A DNA stretch of 64,000 nt from Streptomyces leeuwenhoekii (GTDB lineage: Bacteria > Actinomycetota > Actinomycetes > Streptomycetales > Streptomycetaceae), in NCBI RefSeq assembly GCF_001013905.1, contig NZ_LN831790.1, positions 1,054,001 to 1,118,000 of the forward strand, written 5' to 3'. Shown piece after piece: positions 8,827 through 17,030 of the stretch (position 1 is the first letter of the stretch; every line of letters starts with the position of its first letter). Made by a program: the position numbers and the translations under genes. The notes below the pieces were generated by a model. That model had not been told where the DNA came from. It saw only the letters and a program-made list of their open reading frames with translations, and searched no databases.

Positions 8827-9817
8827 TCACAGCCAGCCGCGTTGCGCGGCCTTGAGCCCGGCCTCGAAGCGGCTTGTGGCATTGAGCCGTTCCATCAGCG
8901 CCGCCATCTGGCGCCGGACGGTGCGCACCGAGATGCCGAGGCGCTTGCCGGCGCCTTCGCCCGTCAGCCCCGAGGCCAGCAGGCGAAGGAGTTCGCGGTC
9001 GCTGGCGCTGACGCCGTCGTCGCCCTGCCTGCGGTGGTCGGCGCCGAGCGGCACCGCCGACTCCCACGTCTGTTCGAAGAGCGACACGAGCGAGGCGACG
9101 ATCCCCGGGGGACGAGGTGCACAGGGCACCCAGTTTGGTGTTTCTCGGGGTCGATCGGGACAAGGGCGGTCCGCCGGTCGAAGATCAGCATCCGGGGCGG
9201 CAGCAGGGGACTCGTCCGCACCAGGCCGCCGCGGTTGGTGGTCCACTGCGCGTAGGCAAGGGTCGGTCCGTCGTTGCGGGCGCTGTCCTGGTACACCGCC
9301 CGGAGGTGGACACCGCGCGCCATGGCCTCCTCGTCCAGCGGCCGCGACGCGTCGAGGCTCCGCTGCGACTGCACCCCTCCGGGAATGATCGACAGACACT
9401 CCTCGGCGAGACCGCGGGTGAGGATCTCCAGCCGGGCCTGGATCGCGTCGAGGCCCACCAGCCGTTCCGTCCGCTCGGTCTCGGTGTTGGGCCGCAGGTC
9501 CGCGTACTCGGCCACCGCGCGGGCCACCGCCGCCTTGCTCCGGGCGAGTTTCTCCTGGCGGAGCGCCAGCTCGGCCTCCTGCCGGCGGAGCATGTTCTCC
9601 AGGCCGACGTCCGGCGAAACCGCCCGCAGCCCCTGCGCCCAATCCCTCGACGGTGTCAGCAGATCCATGTCGACGAGCCGGTCGAGCGCCTCGCGCACCC
9701 CTGCTTCTGTCATCCCCAGCCGTGCCGCGCCAACGCCTCGACCCCGTCGGCCGGAGCAGCCAGCATCTCCCGGTAGACGGACTCTTCATCGGCATCCAGC
9801 CCGGGTACTTCGAGCAC
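8827..9817 (-). pseudogene. LuxR/TrmB-type transcriptional regulator broken by two frameshifts
   Basis: Three frames together give one complete regulator. From GTG 9817 (RBS GGGGGG) frame one reads VLEVPGLDADEESVYREML to about 9723. Frame two starts at the sequence MTEAGVREALDRLVDMDLL and runs through a long coiled-coil region to PEKHQTGCPVHLV near 9120. Frame three gives the C-terminal HTH: 'DRELLRLLASGLTGE' to 'SVRTVRRQMAALMERL', ending at 8827. Each junction can be repaired by one base, and both lie in short C/G-rich runs (near 9718 and 9105). The family is the actinobacterial N-terminal wHTH, coiled-coil, C-terminal LuxR-HTH group. It is either a recent pseudogene or shows sequencing errors. 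Confidence 0.7.
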
Positions 9818-10085
9818 TTCAACCCCCCATGGGTTGTTCACATCCGATAGTGCCGAACGTATGCGATCTTGGCTGCGGCGTGGAGGCAAGAGCCGCCTGG
9901 CCTGAAGCTGCCGGACAGCTCGCTGCCAGGCCGAAGTTCTTCCGGCGGCACCGACGGGGCGGCAAGGTAGTGATCACGAGGACGGCGGCGGGCTGCGGGC
10001 CCGGACGCACCGGGGCACGGACACGGGGTCCGGCCCTCGCCCTCCGCTCGATCATCATGTCCACGACGAACAGCGAAGGAACACC

Positions 10086-10244
10086 ATGTCGCTCATCCTC
10101 AGTCTCCTCGTCGCCGCCGGCCTCGCCGTTCTGGTCTGCGTCGGTGGTGCCACCACCACCCCGGCCACGGTCGCCGCCGGCGCCGGAGTGATCGGCTGGG
10201 ACTCGGGCGAGGCCGCCACCGAGTCCGTCATCGGCCGGGACTGA
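10086..10244 (+). CDS. Possible 52-aa small secreted or membrane peptide
   Basis: ATG 10086, with a purine-rich AAGGA site about seven bases upstream, opens a 52-codon frame ending at 10244. The N-terminus MSLILSLLVAAGLAVLVCV is a convincing single membrane helix or signal sequence, followed by a short Ala/Gly/Thr-rich, mildly acidic tail. I do not recognise the family and coding status rests only on start context and hydrophobic pattern. Confidence 0.4.
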   Translation: MSLILSLLVAAGLAVLVCVGGATTTPATVAAGAGVIGWDSGEAATESVIGRD

Positions 10245-10288
10245 GACCCGATGCGTGTGGTGCTGGCCTCGCTGACCACGGCTGTGAG

Positions 10289-10624
10289 GTGCCCTGGTAC
10301 TCGGCGGTCCCGTCGCCGGACGAACTGCTGACCGGGCGACGCCTCGGCTCGATGCACGTCGTGTGTTACTTGCGGGACGGCGACCACGTCTTCGAGTCGT
10401 ACTGGACGACCCGGCGCGGCGTGGAGGCGATGGACTACGGCTACGCGCTCATGGACCTCACGGTGTATGGACGCCAGGGACTGTGGGAGGAGTCGCCTCC
10501 CGGGTGGCCCACCGTCCAGGGCACACCCGCCAAGCACATCCGGCTGCGGAGCAACGGACGCCCCTTCCCCCAGTGGCCCCGCCTCGCGGCCCACCGCTCC
10601 GACGCTCTCAGGCCACCCCCCTGA
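10289..10624 (+). pseudogene. DUF899 (thioredoxin-like) protein, C-terminal fragment
   Basis: The frame encodes 'VPWYSAVPSPDELL', 'VVCYLRDGDHVFESYWTT' and 'YALMDLTVYGRQGLWEESP', which match the C-terminal half of DUF899 family proteins (thioredoxin-like fold, normally about 230-250 aa). The N-terminal half is missing: the sequence just upstream of the GTG at 10289 does not continue the family in any frame and there is no ribosome site. I read it as a truncated remnant. Confidence 0.6.
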
Positions 10625-10670
10625 AGCGCTCCGCTCTATCTCCGACCTTCGTTGTTTCTAGAATGGCCGC

Positions 10671-11387
10671 GTGAAGGACATCGACGCGATCGCGGCACTG
10701 CAGGATCCGGTGCGGCGGCGCCTGTACGAGTACGTGGCGGCACAGGGCCGCGAGGTCGGCCGCAACGAGGCCGCCGAGGCGGCGGGGGTGGCGCGCACGC
10801 TCGCCGCGCACCATCTCGACAGGCTGACCGAGGTGGGACTGCTGGAGAGCGGCAGCCGTCGCCTGACGGGCCGCTCGGGGCCGGGGGCAGGCCGTCCCGC
10901 GAAGGTGTACACGCGGGCGCGGGCCGAGCGGGCGGTGTCGCTGCCGGTCCGTGACTACCGCACGGCCGCCGAGTTGCTCGCCGAGGCTGCCGAGCAGGCC
11001 GGGCTGGACGCCGGGCTCTACGCGGCCGCGCGCCGACGGGGTGAGGCCCTGCGCGGCTCGGCGGCGTCCTGCGGCGGGCTCGAAGAGGCCATGGAGGTGC
11101 TGGCCGCCCGTGGTTACGAACCGCACCTGGAAGGGGCCGAGAGTGCGGAGGGTGCCGAGGGTGCGGAGGATGCCGGAGAAACGACCGAGGCGGCGACATG
11201 CGTCGTCCGCATGCGCAACTGCCCCTTCCACGCCGTCGCAGAGCGCTTCCCACCGCTCGTCTGCGGCATGAATCTCGCGCTGCTGGAAGGGCTGCTCGGT
11301 ACGGACGGTCCGATTCGCGCCCGTATGGAGGCACGGCCGGGAGAGTGCTGTGTCGTGGTCGAGTCTTCTAAAGACAATTGTGATTGA
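10671..11387 (+). CDS. ArsR/SufR-like winged-helix regulator with C-terminal cysteine cluster
   Basis: A 238-residue protein from GTG 10671. The N-terminal wHTH spans about residues 5-65 ('ALQDPVRRRLYEYV', 'AAGVARTLAAHHLDRL') and the linker 'GAGRPAKVY' is typical of this group. Cysteines at 177, 184, 198 and 226/227 resemble the Fe-S-ligating set of SufR-like repressors, so redox or iron-sulfur sensing is inferred. A low-complexity acidic insertion (repeated Glu-Gly-Ala) lies at about 155-172. Palindromic AT-rich bases around 10652-10662 (tttctagaa) just before the gene could be an autoregulatory operator. It is followed 26 bp later by a DUF3291 gene, likely co-transcribed. Confidence 0.75.
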   Translation: MKDIDAIAALQDPVRRRLYEYVAAQGREVGRNEAAEAAGVARTLAAHHLDRLTEVGLLESGSRRLTGRSGPGAGRPAKVYTRARAERAVSLPVRDYRTAAELLAEAAEQAGLDAGLYAAARRRGEALRGSAASCGGLEEAMEVLAARGYEPHLEGAESAEGAEGAEDAGETTEAATCVVRMRNCPFHAVAERFPPLVCGMNLALLEGLLGTDGPIRARMEARPGECCVVVESSKDNCD

Positions 11388-11412
11388 CATAGAAGGAGGG
11401 CGGTGCTGAGAT

Positions 11413-11973
11413 GTGGCCATGACCGCATCCGCGCATGCCGACCACCTCGCTCAGCTCAACGTCGCCACGCTCCGCCACCCCCTTGACGACCCGCGCATGG
11501 CGCCTTTCGTCGAGATGCTCGACCCGGTCAACGCCGCCGCCGACGCCGCGCCCGGATTCGTGTGGCGGCTCGTGGAGGAAGGCACGGCCGATGCCACCGG
11601 CCTGCGCCCCGCGGGCGAGAACGTCATCGTCAACCTGACGGTGTGGGAGACCCGGGAGGCTCTGTGGGACTTCACTTACCGCAGCGGCCACTTGGAGGTG
11701 ATGCGGCGGCGCCGCGAATGGTTCGAGCGGCACGTCGAGGCGCACTTGGTGCTCTGGTGGATTCCCGCGGGCCATCTCCCGACCGTCGGGGAAGCCTTGG
11801 AGCGGCTGGCCGACCTGCGGGCGCACGGGCCGTCCCCGCGCGCGTTCACCTTCACGTCCTCCTACACCGCCGTCGAGGCGGCCCAGCACCTTCAGGCCGG
11901 GCCGCCCGTGCGGCCTGGGCAGGCCACCCGAAGCGCGCGGCCGACGTCGGCCACGGACGCGGCGGCGGTGTAG
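11413..11973 (+). CDS. DUF3291 domain protein
   Basis: The 186-residue product has the DUF3291 pattern 'LAQLNVATLRHPLDDPRM', 'FVEMLDPVNAAADAAPGF', 'WETREALWDFTYRSGH' and 'LWWIPAGHLPTVGEAL', a ferredoxin-like alpha+beta fold related to monooxygenase-type barrels. GTG 11413 and ATG 11419 are both possible starts; a GGAGGG site lies 12-18 bases upstream. The last ~35 residues are a disordered, low-complexity tail. Function unknown; its position directly after the Fe-S-like regulator suggests regulation by it. Confidence 0.75.
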   Translation: MAMTASAHADHLAQLNVATLRHPLDDPRMAPFVEMLDPVNAAADAAPGFVWRLVEEGTADATGLRPAGENVIVNLTVWETREALWDFTYRSGHLEVMRRRREWFERHVEAHLVLWWIPAGHLPTVGEALERLADLRAHGPSPRAFTFTSSYTAVEAAQHLQAGPPVRPGQATRSARPTSATDAAAV

Positions 11974-12003
11974 GGCGGGGACGCCCGCTCCAGCAGGGCG
12001 GCG

Positions 12004-12966
12004 TCAGATGAGCTGGAGGCGGTGCTGGAGGGTGCGCAGGATGCCGTCCGCCAGGTGGGTGGTGGTGGGCCGGAAGTGCCAGAGGAGACTGGGGCGGAGC
12101 AGGCCGGCGCCTCGGCGTTCGAGACCGCCCATGGCCTGGAAGAGAATCATCAGCTGAGGGCGGCAGACGAACTGGACTGCCGGATCGGCGTCGTCCAGTG
12201 CGGCCTGGGCGGCGTGGAGCACCGCGCGAGCCTTGGCACAGGCGTGTGTCAGCAGGTCCCGCACCTCGGGGGTGTCCTTGCCGGCCTCCAGGTCGGCGCG
12301 GGTGACGTGGAACCGCAGCAGGTCGGTCTCGGGGATGGTGAGCAGCCCGTTGCGCAGGTCATCGGCCAGATCGGCGAGGTCGTCCCACCTCTGAGCGGCA
12401 TCAGCGGTCAGCCGCACCGCCAACTCGTTGCGCGGGTGCATCGGAACGCCGCAGGCGGCGCTCAGGATGCGGATCAAGGGCATGTTGGAGCGGTCGGTGT
12501 TGTCGTTGTGATCCTGCTCGGTGGCGTACCCCCTCACCCCCAGTCGGCCGGCCTGCCCTGCCAGGCAGGCGTGCACATCGGCGTGGTCGACGGAGCACGC
12601 GTTCACGGTGTGCAGGAAGGCACGCAGGATCGGCTGCTCGGCCCGGCCGGTGGCCAGTCCCTGCCGGACCTGCTCCGCCCAGGTGTGGAACGCCTGCGGG
12701 TCGCACTGATCCACCGGTACGTCCACCAGGCAGTCGGTGTGGATGGCGACCGCCCCCACAGCGAATATGTGGGGCTGCCAGGCAGGGGGGAGCGCCAGTC
12801 GGACGCCTGGATAACCGGGAGGGTACCTTCGGGCGACCATGCCTGCCGCGGCGGTGTAGTCGCCGCGGAGTTCCCCGGGCACTCCCGCTCGGTCCAGCGC
12901 GCGATGCCAGAGCGGGATCTGGTCCAGCAACCGCCGCAGTGGCAGGCCGAGCGCACTCACCGCCAC
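12004..12966 (-). CDS. Phytoene/squalene synthase-superfamily protein (class I isoprenoid synthase)
   Basis: A 320-residue protein whose GTG start (12966) overlaps the end of the cis-prenyltransferase gene by ten bases, so the two are translationally coupled. Two acidic motifs stand where the superfamily's DxxxD motifs lie: 'HTDCLVDVPVDQ' near residue 79 and 'WDDLADLADDLRNGLL' near residue 200, the second followed by 'PETDLLRFHVTRADLE', a typical phytoene-synthase context. With a Z-prenyl diphosphate supplied by its partner it could condense or cyclise a cis-prenyl substrate. The sequence is divergent, so a canonical phytoene or squalene product is unlikely to be certain. Confidence 0.6.
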   Translation of the reverse strand: MAVSALGLPLRRLLDQIPLWHRALDRAGVPGELRGDYTAAAGMVARRYPPGYPGVRLALPPAWQPHIFAVGAVAIHTDCLVDVPVDQCDPQAFHTWAEQVRQGLATGRAEQPILRAFLHTVNACSVDHADVHACLAGQAGRLGVRGYATEQDHNDNTDRSNMPLIRILSAACGVPMHPRNELAVRLTADAAQRWDDLADLADDLRNGLLTIPETDLLRFHVTRADLEAGKDTPEVRDLLTHACAKARAVLHAAQAALDDADPAVQFVCRPQLMILFQAMGGLERRGAGLLRPSLLWHFRPTTTHLADGILRTLQHRLQLI

Positions 12967-13889
12967 TGCTCCGGTCGGCGGGTCCGTCCGGCGTCCTCGG
13001 AGAGTTGCAGCAGGGCGAGGCGGGCGGTCTCCTTGAGCCCGTTCAGCAGGCTGGCCCCCAGGTGCGAGGCGATCGTCGTGGGCAGGCCGAGCAGGGTGGC
13101 CCGGCCCGGCTGGGCGGGGTGGCCGGTGGCGGCCGGCCAGGCGGTCCCGTCATCCGCCGGGTGGCCCGGACTCGGCGCGCTTCCGGGGACCAGGGTGCCG
13201 AAGCGGCGCTGGCGCTGCCGGTAGAGCTCCAGGGCGTGCTGGAAGTGCTGGGTGCGGAAGTCGGGCCACAGCACGTCGAGGAAGATGAGTTCGGCGTAAG
13301 CGCAGTGCCACAGCAGGAAGTTCGAGATCCGGTGCTCGCCCCCGGTGCGCAGGAGCAGGTCGACATCGGGCAGTTCGGGCAAGGCCATGTGCTGGGCGAA
13401 GGTCTCCGTGCTGATCTCCTCGACCGCGACGCTCCGGGAAACCAGGGAGCGCACGGTCTCGCACAGGTCCCGGCGCCCGCCGTAGTTGAACGCCAGGATG
13501 AGCTGCAGCTCACTGTTCTCGCGGGTGAGCTCTTCGGCTTCGCGCATCCTGTCCATCACATCGGCGGGGATGCGGGGGTCCTCCCAGCCCAGCAGACGCA
13601 GGCGCACGCCTCGCTCGTGCATGTGCGACATGCCTCGGCCGATGACGCGTTCGGCAAGGAAGTCCACCAAGAAGGTGACCTCCTCTTCCGGGCGCGACCA
13701 GTTCTCGGTGGAGAAGGCGAAGAGCGTCAGCCACTCCACGCCTTCGTCCAGGGCTCCCTCCACGATCGCCTCGAAGGCGGAGCGGGCAGCCAGGTGGCCG
13801 TGGGTACGGTCCAGCCCTCGATTCTGGGCCCAACGGCCATTTCCGTCCATGATGCAGGCGATGTGCTTGAGGGAAGCCCCCGGTGCCAT
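12957..13889 (-). CDS. cis-prenyltransferase (UppS family, (Z)-polyprenyl diphosphate synthase)
   Basis: I prefer ATG 13889, which has GGAGG at ideal spacing, over the GTG at 13907. The protein shows all UppS-family signatures: 'HIACIMDGNGRWAQ' with the catalytic Asp, 'GHLAARSAFEAIV', 'LTLFAFSTENWSRP', 'LILAFNYGGRRDL' and 'DVDLLLRTGGEHRISNFLLW'. It elongates an allylic diphosphate with isopentenyl diphosphate in cis geometry. The ~60-residue C-terminal extension after 'RQRQRRFGTL' is unusual for housekeeping undecaprenyl synthases, and pairing with a phytoene-synthase-like gene suggests a specialised isoprenoid pathway rather than cell-wall synthesis. Confidence 0.9.
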   Translation of the reverse strand: MAPGASLKHIACIMDGNGRWAQNRGLDRTHGHLAARSAFEAIVEGALDEGVEWLTLFAFSTENWSRPEEEVTFLVDFLAERVIGRGMSHMHERGVRLRLLGWEDPRIPADVMDRMREAEELTRENSELQLILAFNYGGRRDLCETVRSLVSRSVAVEEISTETFAQHMALPELPDVDLLLRTGGEHRISNFLLWHCAYAELIFLDVLWPDFRTQHFQHALELYRQRQRRFGTLVPGSAPSPGHPADDGTAWPAATGHPAQPGRATLLGLPTTIASHLGASLLNGLKETARLALLQLSEDAGRTRRPEQWR

Positions 13890-14315
13890 CCAGCCTCCAA
13901 TGAACACATGGTGCGATCAATCGAGTCCGGAGAGTGCATGCCCAGGTATCGGCCGCCGTATCCCTGTCCCGCATCGCGCTCGCCGGAGCCGTCCCCTGAT
14001 GTGGCACGCGGGCCCCGCTCCACCACCTGACGGCCTGTCCGGACCTCGCGGCAAGCGCGGGCCACGCGCCCCCAGGCGCGCACCTCGTCGCGGACCGCAC
14101 CGGCTCCCGCTGACGCCGGTCGAGCAGCGACGCTCCCCGACCGGTTCCCGGGGGGGCGGCACGAGGACGAGCGGGTCTCCGAACACGCGATGACCTCCGC
14201 CGACACGGCGCCGAGCGGGGGTTCCAGTCCATCGAGTGGTTTCCCCGGATGCGCGACGTGCCGTCCGGCTCGATCGATTAGGAAGGGCCCGCTCACCGGA
14301 GTGGAAGGATCCCGT
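13890..14315. other. Gene-free divergent spacer
   Basis: This 426-bp stretch separates the minus-strand isoprenoid operon from a plus-strand secreted-protein gene, so it should carry two divergent promoters. Overlapping open frames here have the composition of GC-rich shadow frames and no recognisable domain. I see no convincing -10/-35 pair or hairpin. Confidence 0.5.
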
Positions 14316-14981
14316 ATGCGCAGGCTCACTGCTCTGTACGTCACGCTCGTCGCCGCTCTCACCGCATTGCCCCCCGCGGCCCCGGCCTCGGCCGCACCGG
14401 GACCGACGGTCACCGTCACCGTGGAGAAGGCCGTCACGAGCCTGCCGGTAGCTCCCGAGGACCGCACCGGTTACGACAAAACGCTGTTCAGCCACTGGAC
14501 CGACGAGGACCAGGACGGCTGCACCACCCGGGCCGACGTCCTGATCCAGGAGGCGACGACCCCGCCGGACGTCGACGCACGCTGCACCGCGATCGTCGGC
14601 GGGGTGTGGCACTCCTACTTCGACAAGAGGGACTACACGACGGCCCGCAGCATCGACGTGACCCAGTTGGTGCCGCTCGCGGAGAGCTGGGACAGCGGGG
14701 CGAACCAGTGGAGCGCGGAGGAACGGCAGGCGTATGCGAACGAGATGGAGGACCCGCGCACCCTGATCGCGGTCGCCGCCACCGAGGTCCGCGCCCGCGG
14801 CGACAAGGACCCCGCCGAGTGGGAGCCCTGGGACGACAGCGCCGATTGCCGGTACCTCGCCGAGTGGGCGGCGGTGAAGTCCCGCTGGGGCATGTCCGTC
14901 GACCAGGCGGAGCTCGACGCCCTGATCACCATGGTCGCCGAGTGCCCCACCGAGCAGATCACCTACAGCCGCGTCCGCTGA
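14316..14981 (+). CDS. Secreted GmrSD/DUF1524-type HNH-fold protein with substituted active site
   Basis: I chose ATG 14316 because it starts a clear signal peptide (MRRLTALYVTLVAALTALPP...ASA). The mature part follows the secreted actinobacterial HNH family: 'GYDKTLFSHWTDEDQDGCTTR', 'DARCTAIVGGVWHSYFD', 'VPLAESWDSGANQWS', 'ERQAYANEM' and a terminal Cys-containing 'CRYLAEWAAVKSRW'. In the family the motif before 'VPLAEAW' is normally D-x-D-H and the later one is N-R-S-K-x-D. Here these read DVTQ (Thr116-Gln117) and 'TEVRARGD' (Val158 in place of Asn). The metal-binding catalytic His and Asn thus appear lost while the fold is kept, suggesting a non-catalytic role. Confidence 0.82.
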   Translation: MRRLTALYVTLVAALTALPPAAPASAAPGPTVTVTVEKAVTSLPVAPEDRTGYDKTLFSHWTDEDQDGCTTRADVLIQEATTPPDVDARCTAIVGGVWHSYFDKRDYTTARSIDVTQLVPLAESWDSGANQWSAEERQAYANEMEDPRTLIAVAATEVRARGDKDPAEWEPWDDSADCRYLAEWAAVKSRWGMSVDQAELDALITMVAECPTEQITYSRVR

Positions 14982-15211
14982 GGCCGACGGGACTCGGGCC
15001 GCCCGCGGGTCCCTCCCCACCGCACGGCCCCGCCGAGGCAGCTCGTCCTGCGGCTCTCACAAGCCGTCCCGGCCGCCGCGTGTGAATCCGGCGGCCGAAG
15101 GGGTGCCCCCGCGCGACCTGTCGGCCGGTCGTCGCGGTCCCCGTGCCTCTGGGTAGGGTGGACGGGCTCCGGAGCACCGGAGCCGATGAGATGTGGCATA
15201 TGGGGTGGGGA

Positions 15212-16042
15212 ATGCCCAAGCACCGGCTGTCCAAGAAGAACCGTTACATCGCCCTGACCGCGGCGGGTGCCGTCGTCGTGGGCGGCGCCGGGATCGCGGC
15301 GCAGACCTCGATGGCCGCCTCCGCGTGGCCGGCGCAGAAGACCTACACGGGCCGGGCGTTCGACACCTGCACGGCGCCCTCGCTCACCGCCATGAAGGCG
15401 TGGAAGAAGGACGCCTACTACGGCGGCGTCGCGGTCTACGTCGGTGGCAAGAACCGCGGTTGCGCCCAGCCCAATCTGACCAAGTCCTGGGTGAAGTCGG
15501 TCAACACGCTCGGCTGGCGGATCATCCCCCTGTACGTCGGCGCCCAGCCGCCCTGCCAGAAGAGCAGGAACAAGGAGAGGTTCACCGCGGCCACCGCGGC
15601 CGCGGTCGGCGTGAGCAACGCCAACGACGCGATCGCGAAGGCCGCGGCGCTCGGCATGAAGGCCGGCAGCCCCATCTACCTCAACATGGAGTCGTACGAC
15701 ATCACCGACAAGGCGTGCAACGACGCCACCCTGACCTACGTGCGGTCCTTCACCAAGACCCTGCGAGCCAAGACCTACCGCGCCGGCCTCTACGGCTTCA
15801 GCAGCTCCAGTGCCAAGGCGGTCGCCACCGCCAAGGACCGCACGAATCTGCCGGGCAACCTCTGGTACGCCCTGTGGAACGGTCGGCAGACCACCACCGA
15901 GGACTGGCCCTGGAACCCGAAGCTGTACACCGACCACAGCCGCGGCCACCAGTACAAGGCCAACAGCAAGGAGACCCGCGGCGGGCACACCATCACCGTC
16001 GACCGCAACGCCTGGGACGCCCCGGTCGCCATCATCGGCTGA
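15212..16042 (+). CDS. Secreted DUF1906 (Rv2525c-like) glycoside-hydrolase-like protein
   Basis: ATG 15212 follows a GGGGTGGGGA site and gives a 276-residue protein with a basic N-terminus and one hydrophobic segment (YIALTAAGAVVVGGAGIAA) ending at an Ala-rich cleavage region. The mature part begins 'YTGRAFDTCTAPSLTAMKAW', then 'GGVAVYVGGKN', 'LGWRIIPLYVGAQ', 'GSPIYLNMESYD' and 'YRAGLYGFSSSS', the TIM-barrel pattern of DUF1906 glycoside-hydrolase-like domains. The Asp after 'RAF' and the Glu of 'LNMES' are the likely acidic pair. It presumably acts on cell-wall polysaccharide outside the cell; activity is unproven for most of the family. Confidence 0.85.
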   Translation: MPKHRLSKKNRYIALTAAGAVVVGGAGIAAQTSMAASAWPAQKTYTGRAFDTCTAPSLTAMKAWKKDAYYGGVAVYVGGKNRGCAQPNLTKSWVKSVNTLGWRIIPLYVGAQPPCQKSRNKERFTAATAAAVGVSNANDAIAKAAALGMKAGSPIYLNMESYDITDKACNDATLTYVRSFTKTLRAKTYRAGLYGFSSSSAKAVATAKDRTNLPGNLWYALWNGRQTTTEDWPWNPKLYTDHSRGHQYKANSKETRGGHTITVDRNAWDAPVAIIG

Positions 16043-16415
16043 CCGACGGGCCAGGAACCGCCGCCCCATCCGGCACGTGGTCTTGCGGCGCGGGGACCGC
16101 GGGGCGACCGGTCCCGCAGGGCTACGGGAGGTGTGTCAGCGGGTTGTCTCGCCCGCACCGGCGCGTCCGCGGGGTGGCGGGGGCGCCGGTGCGGTGACCG
16201 CGCGGTGCCGTCGGCGATCGCCCTCACGGCCGGGACGGCTCCGGGCCGCCCCGGCCCTCGCGCTTCCCTCCGGTCCTGCGAGCCCGCGGCCTGCCGGCCC
16301 GCAGGTCCGGAGTCCCTGCCTCGCCGGGTCCGCGCCTCGCTCACTCCCCGGCTCGATCGTCGTCCCCCGCTGACACCGGTCAAGCAGAGCTGGTCTTCAA
16401 CTGATCTCCAGAAAA
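16043..16415. other. Gene-free spacer before the attachment-site scar
   Basis: 373 bp of very GC-rich sequence between the DUF1906 gene and the tRNA terminator. The open frames here show no domain, start signal or plausible composition. Nothing else recognisable. Confidence 0.5.
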
Positions 16416-16459
16416 GATCAAGGGCGGGTTTCGGATATCTCCGAAACCCGCCCTTGATC
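16416..16459 (-). terminator. Strong intrinsic terminator downstream of tRNA-Pro remnant
   Basis: A perfect 19-bp inverted repeat (16416-16434 with 16441-16459; arms start gatcaagggcggg) around a 6-base loop. On the minus strand it is followed by TTTTC, the expected U-tract, and it lies 15 bases beyond the 3' end of the tRNA-Pro fragment. It is most likely the native terminator of the tRNA gene; the symmetry would also stop plus-strand transcription. Confidence 0.85.
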
Positions 16460-16474
16460 TGCGACTCTCTCGAG

Positions 16475-16516
16475 TCGGGACGACAGGATTTGAACCTGCG
16501 ACCCCTTGACCCCCAG
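16475..16516 (-). other. tRNA-Pro(GGG) 3' half: attachment-site scar (attR-like)
   Basis: On the minus strand the sequence from the anticodon loop CTGGGGG through TCAAG, the T-arm (GCAGG-TTCAAAT-CCTGT) and the acceptor strand CGTCCCG-A matches the 3' half of a Streptomyces tRNA-Pro with GGG anticodon. Upstream of the anticodon loop (positions above 16516) the D-arm and 5' acceptor are absent. Integrative elements of the pSAM2/AICE type use exactly this half as core site. Because the native-looking terminator is still attached, this is the chromosomal-flank side; the element, or what remains of it, lies to the right. Confidence 0.8.
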
Positions 16517-17030
16517 GAGTAGGGGGTGTCCCATTTGTCCGCATATGCAGCGAGAAATTAGAGTGCATAGCGTGCGGTGCTGTGCGCGCCGTTCAGGTGC
16601 GCGGACACCGTCTGGTCCCCAACTGGTCCCCAAGGGGCACGTCCGTCCTGCCTCTTCGAAATGGATCCTGTGTCTGACGCCCGGTGCATCGCAATGTGGT
16701 CGGCCAGCACGATGGGGCCATCGCGAAGGTCCACAAACCCTCCGTGCTCCTCATCCGTGGCTACCCGCCGTCCGGGCCTGCGTGCAGCCCCCGACAGGAG
16801 CCGGCGGGCTCCACAGGCAGTGGGCACCGCTCGCCGTCACGCCGAAGAACGGAACGGTCAAGACAGCTTCGAAGCGGCTCTACTGGCCTCAGGCAACGAC
16901 GGCCATCTGTCTGCGCGGTTGGGGAGCACGGGGCTTCCCAACCGCAGTTCCTCCATTTGGAGGCAGTGAGGTCCGTGGTCAACCTGCAAATCGCTGCATC
17001 GGTACAGATTTCAGGGCAGCACGCCTGGGC

